NCBI GenBank assembly: GCA_041648175.1
Contig: JBAZPO010000004.1
Location: forward strand, 186,001 to 250,000
Direction of reading: 5' to 3'
DNA: 64,000 bases
Origin: Desulfobaccales bacterium
Lineage (GTDB): Bacteria > Desulfobacterota > Desulfobaccia > Desulfobaccales > 0-14-0-80-60-11
Shown here: in pieces, positions 42,826 to 53,870 of the stretch
How positions within the stretch are numbered: position 1 is the first letter of the stretch
Layout of the letters: the number at the start of each line of letters is the position of its first letter
The notes under the pieces: model-generated
Told to the model about the DNA's origin: nothing
The model's input: only the letters and a program-made list of their open reading frames with translations
Database searches by the model: none
Program-made: the position numbers and the translations under genes

Positions 42826-44930
42826 CATTTAAACTTTGTATAAATGGCCGCCAGGAAGATGGGCACCAGAATCCAGCCCGCCAGCCTCTGAAAGTAGATG
42901 AACACCGTGAAGCGGCCAGAAATTCTGTCCGGTTTCCATTTTTTTTGCATCCCCAGGTCCACCATGGGGGTGAACTGCTCGAAACTGAGCAAAAATCTTC
43001 CCAGGATGCCATAGAACCGGCTTTTCTGCGGCCAGTCAATTTCTTTGAGATTATGGGGGTCGTAGTAAAAAGCTCCCAGAATGACGATGGCCAGGGCAGC
43101 CCAGAAAATCCTGAAGGGTTTGCGGCCGTAGCCGGCCAGAAAATCCCAGAACACCACCTTGGCCCATACTGCCGGGTTCAGCCACTCCACCCAGTTATTG
43201 GGCCAGGTCTCCTGCCGCTTCATATCGATGAACACCTCATCCGCCAGGCTTTGGTGCCCATTTTGCTCGAAGAATGACTGGAGCTGCAGGTAGTTCCGGT
43301 TATCAAAGCTGCTGTGATGCACCCAGGCGATTAACTTGCGCCAATCCTGCAGCCTGCCCGGGCCTTCCGCCGTGGCAATGAAGTTGTATATCATCCCGGA
43401 AAATCGCACCTTGTCTTTATCCTGGGGCCATTCAACTCCCAGTATCTTCAGGTTGGCGAAATGGCTATTCCTCAAGTCAGCTTCGGTTTCGATACTCAGA
43501 CCGTTTAAGGTGGTCTGCCCCTTTGCTTGAAGACCGGCGGCCATTAATCTATTTAATCTGACATTTTCAAAGTGGATATCCCGATCCACGACCGCACGTT
43601 CCAGATATAAGTCAGAAATGGCTGCTATCCCCGGTGAGGATACTCTTTTCAGGCTTGATGTGCCGATAACGGAAAGATCGGATAGGTGAGCATCCTTTAA
43701 GTCAACCGGCCCGCGGAAGACGCCCCCCGTTAAAACCGCCCCTTGCACCACATCAGCCTTCAATTCGCCGATCCTCGCACCCGCCAGACTAACCGGGCCA
43801 TTGAACAGGGCGTCGGTGAACTGAAGCAGTGACCCCACCTTGAGGTTGCGGAAATTCGCTTCCCTGTCGCTGTTAAATTGAGCCCTGCTGGCATTAAACT
43901 GTCCGGCACAGTCGGTCCCGTCAAAATTTACCGGCCCAGCAAAAATTACGTCTTCAAAATTTGCGAAAGTGCCGACCTTCAAACCAATGGACTCCAGCCC
44001 TTTGGTTACATCCAGAAACTTCGCTTTCTCGCAGAGCAATACCAGGCCAATATCCGCACCGTCAAAATCTACCGGCCCCTTGAACAACGCTCCTTGAAAA
44101 TCGGCCACATTGCCGACCTTGAGACCGGGGAAACTGGCGTAATTTTTCTCGCTTAAAAAGCGAGCATTTCTTGCCCAGAAACTCCGTTTGATCGTTGATC
44201 CAGCAAAATATGCTCCGCCGTGAAAGATAGCCGCCGATATATCGAAACTTCCGCCTACGTTCATATTCCTGAATTCCGTGGGGCCTTGAAACTCAGCATG
44301 GTCGCTCAGGACGTTTTGACCCACCTGCATCCCATTGAAATATGATCTGCCCCGATTTAACAGACGCGCCTCTATCAAGCTGAACTCATTGCCAATCCTG
44401 GCCCAATTAAAGTTCACCAGGCTAGAAAAGATAGTCTTATTGAAATAAGCGTTTTTTGCCACCTCTAATCCCAGAAAATAGGCCTGCCCCAAAAAAAGCG
44501 ACCCGGTAATCTGCAAGCTGCATTTAAACAGGCTGTCCTGTAAGTTCACGTCCCCTTGGAAAATGCAATCTACCAGCCTCACCTCGTAGGGCACCACCGC
44601 AGAGCGCAAATCGATCCGGTCATCGATGTTAATGATGGCGTTTCTTAAATAGACTCCATGGCGATGGACTTTTAGCCCCTGAAACCCTCCAGTTAATAGG
44701 ACCTCTAGAAATTTTCCTCTGATTTCCCGTTTTTTTTCGTCTTCCCCGAACCGCTTTCTCAAATCCGCGGGGTTCCCTCCCGCTACCTGTTTCAAAACTT
44801 CCACTTCCCCTGGCCAGAGCGGCTTCAGGTCAGGGGAACTCTTACACGTAATCTGCGCCTGAACCAGGTTGGCGCTACTCATTAAGAAAATTAACCATAG
44901 CGCCAGGAGCGCCAGTCGGGACTTTTTCAT
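42825..44930 (-). CDS. Pentapeptide-like beta-helix protein with C-terminal membrane helices
   Basis: 701 residues from ATG 44930, with GAGGGTGATG just upstream; an earlier in-frame start at 45077 is unlikely. A signal peptide (MKKSRLALLALWLIFLMSSA) precedes many degenerate A(D/N)LXX-like units (GLKVGNVADFQGALFKGPVDFDGADIG style), suggesting a right-handed beta-helix. Two hydrophobic C-terminal helices (IFWAALAIVILGAFYYD and LAGWILVPIFLAAIY) flank a WPQKSRFYGILGRFLLSFEQ linker. Function unknown; channel-like or envelope role is possible. Confidence 0.75.
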   Translation of the reverse strand: MKKSRLALLALWLIFLMSSANLVQAQITCKSSPDLKPLWPGEVEVLKQVAGGNPADLRKRFGEDEKKREIRGKFLEVLLTGGFQGLKVHRHGVYLRNAIINIDDRIDLRSAVVPYEVRLVDCIFQGDVNLQDSLFKCSLQITGSLFLGQAYFLGLEVAKNAYFNKTIFSSLVNFNWARIGNEFSLIEARLLNRGRSYFNGMQVGQNVLSDHAEFQGPTEFRNMNVGGSFDISAAIFHGGAYFAGSTIKRSFWARNARFLSEKNYASFPGLKVGNVADFQGALFKGPVDFDGADIGLVLLCEKAKFLDVTKGLESIGLKVGTFANFEDVIFAGPVNFDGTDCAGQFNASRAQFNSDREANFRNLKVGSLLQFTDALFNGPVSLAGARIGELKADVVQGAVLTGGVFRGPVDLKDAHLSDLSVIGTSSLKRVSSPGIAAISDLYLERAVVDRDIHFENVRLNRLMAAGLQAKGQTTLNGLSIETEADLRNSHFANLKILGVEWPQDKDKVRFSGMIYNFIATAEGPGRLQDWRKLIAWVHHSSFDNRNYLQLQSFFEQNGHQSLADEVFIDMKRQETWPNNWVEWLNPAVWAKVVFWDFLAGYGRKPFRIFWAALAIVILGAFYYDPHNLKEIDWPQKSRFYGILGRFLLSFEQFTPMVDLGMQKKWKPDRISGRFTVFIYFQRLAGWILVPIFLAAIYTKFK

Positions 44931-45110
44931 ATCATCACCCTCTTTAGTGATTAAAAGGAAATGGACCGAAAGATTTGTAGTCCCGGTAAATATTAATCCG
45001 GACTTCCTGGTGGGAATTCGAGAACCAGTCTCCCGAGCCTGGCCGGCAATTTTAACGGAATCACTGTTATGATTCATGATAGCTGAGCGCGGTCATCACG
45101 CCGCTATCAT

Positions 45111-45489
45111 TTATACAAATATGTGGGCAACATACAAAAATACCAGGATGAAGGCCCCGGAACTCATCCAGCACAAGGTCTTCTTCTGGGGCCGATACAT
45201 CATTTCCGTGGCGGCAATGCCGGTCGTAATCATCCCCATCAACCCGGTGCCCACGTGTAGGGTGGACACTACCTGCAATAAGGGCTCTTTAACATAGATA
45301 AAAGCCCATAATTTCCAGGATGCCAGATTGATCAGGTTGCTGCCGAAAAAGGTTGCCTACCGCCAGGTCCACTGCGCCGATCTGGAGGGCGCTCAGGGTT
45401 ACCACCAGCTCGGGCAGATTAGTGGCCGCGGCCGCAAAACGGTGTCCACTGCCGATTTCTGCGTTGGGCTGAGGGACACTCTCTATCAC
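45111..45489 (-). pseudogene. Remnant of a sodium/calcium exchanger-type antiporter
   Basis: On the minus strand the frame reads ATNLPELVVTLSALQIGAVD and LAVGNLF, a CaCA alpha-repeat. An extra A in the run at 45346-45350 breaks it. In the next frame the sequence resumes as GSNLINLASWKLWAF and continues through three hydrophobic segments (VGTGLMGMITTGIAATEM, SGAFILVFLYVAHIFV) to a TAA at 45111. The first half of the gene is absent. A truncated, frameshifted pseudogene. Confidence 0.8.
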
Positions 45490-45822
45490 TTAAAAGCAGG
45501 ATATTAATTGCATAGGCTTTTTATTAATCAAGCCATAAGCCTATCGGCCATTAGACATGAAAAGTCTCGAACAGAAGGTGTCTACAGAATAATATCGTAT
45601 AACTACTAAGAACTTATCAAATAAACGTATACGGCATAATTTTATTATAAATCTTTAATTAAACTAATCACACTATCGATGTCAATAGAAGAAATTTTAT
45701 CTGAGCTTTTCCTGTGGGAAAGCCTGTCAGTTGCCCTTTGGGTTTTCAATGATCGCAGCTCCCATTTCCGTGGACAGGAACAAATGTGGTGCAGATTGGT
45801 GGCGGGGTAAAATAGAACCTCT

Positions 45823-45890
45823 CTTGCCAAAGCCTTGCCTTATCATCGAACCAGCATAACTTGTAGGTATGATTTGCATATCGAAATGAG
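45823..45890. repeat. Dispersed ~65-base repeat, copy A
   Basis: Shares CTTGCCAAA, CTTATCA, CCA and ATGATTTGCATAT blocks in the same order and spacing as copies at 49458-49525 and 58044-58111. Gene-free in all three places. Confidence 0.65.
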
Positions 45891-46238
45891 TTCCATGTGG
45901 TCCCACTTGCCCTCTGTCTCCAACAATCCCAGCAGAACTACCCCCAATTGCAGCGCTGGATTGTGTGCTGACATACCTATGCCGTCATAAGCCGGAATCA
46001 ACAAGGAAGGCGAAAAAAAGTAACGGGGAGACGCTTGGGCTGCGTAGAAGCGCAGTTGTAGTCGGCGTCCGCCTGCGTGAGAAAGTCGATGTCCTGTCCG
46101 GTCGTCAAGTGGTACTTTACCAAGAAGCACTCGCCTAAGGTGCGCCTTGAGCAACGCAGAAGGTGTCAACCTTAAGGCGCTTTGTTATGTATTTTTGATT
46201 CCGATTACGTGACCAGCAGACTGCAAGGGCCTCAAGAA

Positions 46239-46272
46239 AGGGCGGCGTTACAGACTATTGAAACACCGCCCT
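46239..46272 (-). terminator. Candidate terminator of katG
   Basis: AGGGCGGCGTT (46239-46249) and AACACCGCCCT (46262-46272) form a stem with one G-T type mismatch. Read on the minus strand it ends in CCCTTTCTTG. It lies 123 bases after the katG stop. Confidence 0.5.
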
Positions 46273-46394
46273 CATATGTTGTTATAGCCTCCGTAGATCG
46301 TTCAAAACATCCGTAAGCTCATGGCGGTTATCGCTTTCTGATCATCCGATTTGCAGTTCAGAATACGCTTCAGAAGCCCTCGAAGACGTTTATG

Positions 46395-48580
<2,186 letters not shown>

Positions 48581-48584
<4 letters not shown>

Positions 48585-48619
48585 AAAGTTTCCTCCTTGC
48601 GTTGTCTGAACTTATGCAC
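48581..48619 (-). CDS. Possible 12-residue leader ORF coupled to katG
   Basis: GTG at 48619-48617 opens MHKFRQRKEETL and its TGA (48583-48581) overlaps the katG ATG. AAAGGAGG stands four to five bases before the GTG and is itself the loop of a CCGTGC/GCACGG hairpin. The katG ribosome site AAGGAGG lies inside the mini-ORF. It could be a translational switch; it may also be chance. Confidence 0.35.
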
Positions 48620-48823
48620 CGTGCCTCCTTTGCACGGGGTTCGGTAACCTCAAAAAGCCCCGGCGCCCGCACCCTTGGTAGGCACCACCCATCCGGGAAG
48701 GCGTTCGCACCTCAATGTGAGCTGACTTCTTTAGGAGATGAACCTCTTGCCTCAGGACGAGCCCGCGCTCACCCGCGGTCAGGCTGTTCTAATTGTTGGC
48801 CACCGTATTCCAAAGGTCGTAGG

Positions 48824-49300
48824 TTAAGGTTTTTTGCTCTTTTCCATATCCTCTTTATTCTGGCGATTGCCTTGACACGTGGGGCAAAGGCCAAAAAAGT
48901 TCAACTGCTGATGGGTGATCTTATACCCGGTCTGCTGCGCTATTTCTTGAGAAATACCAGCCAAGGCCTCGTACTCTGGATCAAGGATCTGACCGCATTG
49001 GGTGCAAATGAGATGGGGGTGCGGGTAGGGCTTATTGCCGTCGTAATGGCTCCCCATGCTGGCAAAAGTAATTTCGAAGATCTCGCCCACATTCTTTAGC
49101 AGACTTAAAGTCTTATAAATTGTGGCCAGGCTGGTTGTGGGATAATCGGCTCTGATCTGTTCGAAAATCTGCTCTGCGCTCGGGTGCCCTTCACTCTTAG
49201 ATAAGATCCGCAACATGGTCATGCGCTGCGGCGTAAGCCGGCACCCTTTATCCTTCAGCACCCTGATCATATGTTCCAGACGCTCTTGAGGATCAGCCAA
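48824..49300 (-). CDS. Fur/PerR-family metal-dependent repressor
   Basis: 158 residues. The winged helix (RLTPQRMTMLRIL, TSLATIYKTLSLLKNVGEI) is followed by the regulatory site HYDGNKPYPHPHLICTQCG and a C-terminal FGLCPTCQG, giving two CxxC zinc pairs. Position next to katG suggests a PerR role in peroxide response, though zinc- or iron-Fur cannot be excluded. The upstream AT-rich DNA (49318-49350, ATAAATAATAAC) may contain its own operator. Confidence 0.88.
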   Translation of the reverse strand: MADPQERLEHMIRVLKDKGCRLTPQRMTMLRILSKSEGHPSAEQIFEQIRADYPTTSLATIYKTLSLLKNVGEIFEITFASMGSHYDGNKPYPHPHLICTQCGQILDPEYEALAGISQEIAQQTGYKITHQQLNFFGLCPTCQGNRQNKEDMEKSKKP

Positions 49301-49457
49301 AACTCCCCCTTATACTATTTCTCTATAAATAATAACTATCAATTAGATGTCAAGGACCTGCTAACATCGTAGGCGACCATGAACGTCCAACTTGAAGGCA
49401 AATGCCCCTCCTCTCAGCATCTCAAGAAACATTTATAAGATAGCGTCTAGCGAATTA

Positions 49458-49525
49458 CTTGCCAAACCCCTCCCTTATCACCAGGCCAACAAAAACTGCA
49501 TGAATGATCTCCATATCTTGCATGG
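49458..49525. repeat. Dispersed ~65-base repeat, copy B
   Basis: Reads CTTGCCAAACCC then TCCCTTATCA, GCCAACAAAAA and CTGCATGAATGAT, aligned block by block with copies at 45823 and 58044. Confidence 0.65.
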
Positions 49526-49672
49526 GTCTTTGTGGGGAGGACGATTTCAGATGTTAAAGATTAAAGGAGGTCAGGAAGCCGAAGGAAATAGCCGGAACCC
49601 TTCAGGTCAAAAAGTATTGATATGCTGTGGATATGGAAGAGGGGGGAGGCGACAGTCTGGCTAGCAGGCATT

Positions 49673-49711
49673 TTGAAAAAGCAAGGGCACCCTGTTAGAA
49701 ACAGAGTGCCC
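49673..49711 (-). terminator. Intrinsic terminator of the TPR gene
   Basis: GGGCAC-CTGTT pairs with AACAG-GTGCCC (49685-49711) around AGA; read on the minus strand it is followed by TTGCTTTTTC. It lies about 100 bases after the stop at 49810. Confidence 0.75.
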
Positions 49712-49809
49712 CATGCCCGTATAGCCGCCGAGGTAGTAGTCCGACTCCCCGGTAAGCTTGAGTATAGCATGTTCACCCTGGTTGAGCATTTTCGGAATCT
49801 AGGAATCTG

Positions 49810-50820
49810 TCAACCGAGGTCGCGATTTTCAAAGTTGATTGAACGGTTATGTGCTGTTTTGCCGTTTCCTTTTTTTCCACGGCTGGGTTTGTTCACCCAA
49901 CCGTAGCGAACAGAATCGACACTTAAAAGATAGCCTTTCAGTTCTTCTTGTTTGGCTTTGTTAGCACGCATAAAGATGGAGTGAAGCTCATGGTCCACGT
50001 CATCGATGTTTGCACCTCTCTTGACCGCCTCGGCAAACCACTCATCACCCAAGCTGTAGTTTCCTTTCTCGTAATACACTACACCAAGAAGTGTGCAGGG
50101 ATGGAAACTATCGGGATCGAATGAAAGTGCACTCTCAGCCAACTGTATGGCGTCATCGAATTGGTGTAAGTCTCGCTTGCATGCCCCTTTGGTTGTACAA
50201 AGTGCCGATTTGAGATGCTTGTTCCGTTGGCTCGTCACCTCTATCTTGCTCAAAACTTTGAGTGCTTCAGTTGGGAGATTTGCCTTTCGATAATGGCTAC
50301 TGGCATTTACCGCTTGCCAGGGATCGTTGTCCTTTTCGAAAAACCGGCGATACCACATCGCCTCATTTATATGAAATTTCCGCTTAATCCCAGGATATTT
50401 GAAAAAGTAGCCATTAGTAGAAAGCCAAAGCACATTCTTTTCCGATAGCCTGTCACCCTTTTCAAGTTTGAGTAGAATCTTTTTCATCGGGTACAGATGA
50501 TGAACTTCGACATGGTAGATATCGTACTTTTGCCATAACTTTCGGCGAATATTTCTTTTCTCTTGTCCCTCAATTTTAGCGCGCAACATCTTAAAATCAG
50601 CCTCTCCCGTTTCTTCCAGCTTTCTAACAAATTCGCACAGATCGAACATGCCTTTATCACGGATCCACTGTTTGTCCTCGACAGATAATGCTCGATTTAC
50701 ATCCAACCGATCGAGAATCGAGGACAATTCACTTCCGACACCCGAATAATCGCCCATGTATGGAACGAAATATTTGGCTATGAGTTGATTATGGCGTTCA
50801 ATGCTCAGGGGAGAAGACAT
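49810..50820 (-). CDS. TPR-containing hypothetical protein
   Basis: 336 residues from ATG 50820. The C-terminal half has TPR-like helices (DAIQLAESALSFDPDSFHP, LLGVVYYEKGNYSLGDEWFAEAV). The N-terminal half contains a HVEVHHLYPMKKILLKLEKG segment, with closely spaced His residues, not matched to a known nuclease family with confidence. The first start codon is ATG; a TTG nine bases earlier is possible. Codon use and AT content differ from core genes, suggesting transfer. Confidence 0.7.
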   Translation of the reverse strand: MSSPLSIERHNQLIAKYFVPYMGDYSGVGSELSSILDRLDVNRALSVEDKQWIRDKGMFDLCEFVRKLEETGEADFKMLRAKIEGQEKRNIRRKLWQKYDIYHVEVHHLYPMKKILLKLEKGDRLSEKNVLWLSTNGYFFKYPGIKRKFHINEAMWYRRFFEKDNDPWQAVNASSHYRKANLPTEALKVLSKIEVTSQRNKHLKSALCTTKGACKRDLHQFDDAIQLAESALSFDPDSFHPCTLLGVVYYEKGNYSLGDEWFAEAVKRGANIDDVDHELHSIFMRANKAKQEELKGYLLSVDSVRYGWVNKPSRGKKGNGKTAHNRSINFENRDLG

Positions 50821-51455
50821 TAAAGACAAATCCTTTTCAAAAACACCTGACTGGTAATGTCATATCGGCCTAAATCTTTGAAACCATAAATTGTCACCTG
50901 GGACGGTGGATTCCTGGTTTGGTGCGGGCACGAACCTCGGTAAAGCTCCATTTGTAGCCCGGGCGCGCCAGGTTCTATGACATATTAAATTCCTCGTTCA
51001 TGTATTTTCTTGTCAAAAGACGAGAATAGTTTTTCTGGTGAAAATTCTTCTATTTTGTACTTAGAAAATCATCCCTATCCCGGAGGGCAAGGATGCAGGT
51101 CATCGATTTTCCCTGGGCTTGGCGTGCCGTTATGAACGCTGAACGAGGAATAGAATATAGCTTGCCAGCCCAGGAACTTATCACCGGTCCAGCAAAAGAA
51201 AAACCTATGAACTTCATATCTTCCCAGTGCATATGTGGGGGGAAGAATTTTAGAGGTCTCTGCCGATGGTGTGCAATGTTGCATGCTGGAAAGAGGGTGA
51301 TCCAGAGGTCGAAAAGAGTCGATCTGTTCTATATATGAAAAATCTGTTCAGCTGGTAATAAGTTAAGAATCAGAGCAGGTATCCGTCTTTTATCATCAAA
51401 CTTTTCGTCAATATTACAACATGGTTTAAGAGTGATAATAATCAAAGAATCATTC
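50821..51455. other. Gene-free interval
   Basis: About 630 bases. A frame from 51093 to 51338 has GGAGG upstream but no recognisable protein. No RNA gene or strong repeat seen. Confidence 0.4.
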
Positions 51456-52424
51456 CTAAAAACTGAAAACCGCCCCCAGCAAGGGGCCGTGAAACCAACC
51501 GTGGATCGCAATATCCTTAGTGCTACCACTTCCCGAAAAATAACGGCCGCGATAGCCACCGTAGATACGAATGTTTTTATGCACCTGGTAACCCAGCAAA
51601 GCCTCAAGCACACTGTCAACGTTGTTGTAAGCGACAAAGCCAAAGCCACCGCAGTCGGCTCTGAGCAGCAGGTTAACCTTCGGCGTAAACCAGAAACCAA
51701 TCCGCATCCCCAGGAAAGGTTCAAAAATCGAGAACTGGAGTGAACTAACCAGTGACCCGCCGCGGGTTACCAGCTCCTGGCCCGAAGTATCGGTTAGAGT
51801 GGCATTCAGGCCCAGCCTGATGTCCTGATTGAGGTAAGTGTAACGAAGACCACCCAAAAGCTCGAATGATGCCACGGGAACCGGCTTGTCGGGAGTGATA
51901 GGTATGGTTCCTACGAGATAGCGCACTCCTACATCCTGCCAAAGGAGGCGAGACCAAAGCTTAAGGTTGCCCGAAAGTTGCAGGCGCACCGGAACAGGAA
52001 GCAGCTGGCCTTTTAGCTCCCTGGCCCCGCCGGCACTGATGGAATCGCCGATATAGATAAAATTGGTGTCGGATATCAAGCCCCATCTACCATACCAGAT
52101 CTCCAACCGGCCCATGCCTCCCATGACTTTGCTGAAAAGCAAGGGGACCAGGTTATACCAGGGGACGTCGGCCACGGTGGTGCCCCTGAATCTACCCTGG
52201 TGGCTGAGGTCAAGATGAGCCCCTGGAACCCATAAATACGGGGCCAGAAAGAACTGCCAGCCTTTTTTATAGATGGGGAGGCGGTCATCTTCCTTGGCGG
52301 CATCAGCTTTTTCCTTGGCGACAACCGACTCCTCTTTGACTAAGGCTGGCTCCTCCTGTGAGTAAGCACCCGTGCACCAGACGAGCAGTAGGATGATGAT
52401 AAGTGTGACTTTCCATCCCCTCAT
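51456..52424 (-). CDS. Probable outer-membrane beta-barrel protein
   Basis: 322 residues. A signal peptide (MRGWKVTLIIILLLVWCTGAYS) is followed by an acidic linker and alternating hydrophobic/polar strands (WQFFLAPYLWVPGAHLDLS, GRLEIWYGRWGLISDTNFIYI, IRIYGGYRGRYF), ending in Phe (AVFSF), the usual C-terminal signal for BAM insertion. Substrate unknown. It begins 61 bases after the exported HAD gene, on the same strand, and may be in its operon. Confidence 0.75.
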   Translation of the reverse strand: MRGWKVTLIIILLLVWCTGAYSQEEPALVKEESVVAKEKADAAKEDDRLPIYKKGWQFFLAPYLWVPGAHLDLSHQGRFRGTTVADVPWYNLVPLLFSKVMGGMGRLEIWYGRWGLISDTNFIYIGDSISAGGARELKGQLLPVPVRLQLSGNLKLWSRLLWQDVGVRYLVGTIPITPDKPVPVASFELLGGLRYTYLNQDIRLGLNATLTDTSGQELVTRGGSLVSSLQFSIFEPFLGMRIGFWFTPKVNLLLRADCGGFGFVAYNNVDSVLEALLGYQVHKNIRIYGGYRGRYFSGSGSTKDIAIHGWFHGPLLGAVFSF

Positions 52425-52484
52425 GGTTTCCCCTCCAGATGGTAATTCCCCGGAGCTCCCTGCACCGGATATTAGAGCGAACCC

Positions 52485-53510
52485 CTACTCCCAGGCAAAG
52501 ATCTTTTTCCAATCCTTTTTCATGGAGATGACGAACCAGCCATCCTGCTTCGCCTCATCGTAAAGCGCCTGGGTGAAGGTGCCGACCTTGGTGGCCGGTA
52601 GCCCCTCGGCCGGGCCATAGGCATACTCGCGCTGGGCATCGTCATGCAGCACCAGCATCATAAGCCGCGCCCCGGAGCCTGCCCCGGTGTACTCCAGCAT
52701 CTCCCGGTCGCCCCCGGAGTTGCCAAAGGCGGCCAAGGGGCGCTTGCCGATGAACAGGTTGATACCGATGGCCTTGCCGGCGTGGTCGTCAATGAATAAC
52801 ACCTTGGGCAGCCGCATGAGCACCGGCTTGCGGTCCTGATACTCATACTTGGTGGCGATGCTCGAGCCCACCACCTGCTCCGGCGGTATGTCGTAGACTT
52901 GCTCGCTGTATACTCGGACAAACTCCTGGCCGCCGCCGGTGACGATGAAAGTCTTGAAGCCGTTGACCCGGAGATAGTGCATGACCTCCAGCATGGGGAG
53001 GTACACGAGTTCGGTGTAGGGCTTCTGGAAGCGAGGATGCTTGGCCCGGGCCAACCATTCCTGGGCGATCTTTAGAAACGCCTCGGTGGTCATACCGGCG
53101 TGCGTAGCCCCAATGATTTTGGCCCACTCCTGCTCGGTGAAACTGGCAATGGCCCCCTGGTCGTTCCCCAGGATCGCTTTGAAGGGATGCTCGTTCTTCC
53201 ACTCTAGATGCTTGGGCGCAAGTTCGTGCACCCGGTCCAGGGCAAACATAGCCTGGGTGTAGATAGGATGTTCCACCCACAACGTGCCGTCCTGGTCGAA
53301 GGTGGCGAGGCGGTCCGCCGGCGGCACATAAGCAACGCTGGACTTATCCGTAACTTTCCGGACAAAACTCACGATCGCCTGCTTCGCCGGCCCTTCGTTC
53401 CAGGAGGGCAACGGGTCCTGGGCCAGGGCCAGGCCGGTAAAGGTCAAGACCGCACAAGTCCCAATGAGGCAAAGAACCACGATTTTCCTAAGAACATTTC
53501 TCCATTTCAC
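52485..53510 (-). CDS. Exported HAD-superfamily phosphatase
   Basis: 341 residues from GTG 53510 (AAGGG upstream). Signal peptide MKWRNVLRKIVVLCLIGTCA to ALA30-Q. HAD motif I is FDQDGTLW (D72, D74), motif II FIVTGGG, motif III/IV FGNSGGDREML. The layout is that of phosphoserine phosphatase-like periplasmic enzymes. An earlier in-frame start at 53696 adds a second hydrophobic stretch and is less likely. It is divergent from the sulfatase maturase gene across a 360-base gap. Confidence 0.82.
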   Translation of the reverse strand: MKWRNVLRKIVVLCLIGTCAVLTFTGLALAQDPLPSWNEGPAKQAIVSFVRKVTDKSSVAYVPPADRLATFDQDGTLWVEHPIYTQAMFALDRVHELAPKHLEWKNEHPFKAILGNDQGAIASFTEQEWAKIIGATHAGMTTEAFLKIAQEWLARAKHPRFQKPYTELVYLPMLEVMHYLRVNGFKTFIVTGGGQEFVRVYSEQVYDIPPEQVVGSSIATKYEYQDRKPVLMRLPKVLFIDDHAGKAIGINLFIGKRPLAAFGNSGGDREMLEYTGAGSGARLMMLVLHDDAQREYAYGPAEGLPATKVGTFTQALYDEAKQDGWFVISMKKDWKKIFAWE

Positions 53511-53870
53511 AGCTAACCCTTCTGTTGGAGATAAGGGGAGTGCGGGCCAGAGTAGCCCAGGCATGGCTTCCTCCATTCTTGGTTGGTTTCTCAGGCAGCT
53601 TCGTCTATGGGCCGTAGCCAGTGGGACGAAGCCGATAAATAGGGTTAGAAAGAGAGAAGCCGCCAGGGGCTTGTTGATGATGATTCCAGCCAACAAATGC
53701 GGAACGGCACCCCTCGATTTATTTAAGCATTCTTTTAACTAATTCAAGGATAAGATCATTACTTTGCAAGTGACCCCTCTCTGCGCTGCCTCCTTGACAA
53801 CGGCTAAATGGGCACTACTTTTTAGCTAATTATTGTCTTCCCAGTTTTCTCACCCTTATGAGCCCTCTCC
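53511..53870. other. Divergent intergenic region
   Basis: Lies between the exported phosphatase (left, minus) and the sulfatase maturase (right, plus), so probably carries both promoters. An upstream extension of the left ORF into it encodes a hydrophobic stretch of doubtful reality. Confidence 0.4.

Larger units (their letters stand above)
45490..46394. other. Gene-poor interval between pseudogene and katG
   Basis: About 900 bases with no intact gene. It contains copy A of a dispersed repeat (45823-45890) and a minus-strand stretch near 46000-46140 that reads coding-like (LVKYHLTTGQDIDFLTQADA) but has no start, perhaps another relic. The katG terminator candidate is at 46239-46272. Confidence 0.5.
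49301..49809. other. Gene-free interval upstream of fur-like gene
   Basis: No supported gene. It holds the likely fur/perR promoter at the left, repeat copy B at 49458-49525, and the terminator at 49673-49711. Confidence 0.5.

Noticed and set aside
45076..45297. 73-residue plus-strand ORF
   Set aside because: It lies opposite the exchanger relic, whose minus-strand frame is far more convincing.
46020..46190. Palindromic GCGCCTTAAGG region considered as an integron attC site
   Set aside because: The core GTTRRRY/RYYYAAC boxes are not present and no integron integrase is in the window.
51093..51338. 81-residue plus-strand ORF with a GGAGG upstream
   Set aside because: The sequence matches nothing I recognise and lies in a gene-free region; support is too weak to call.
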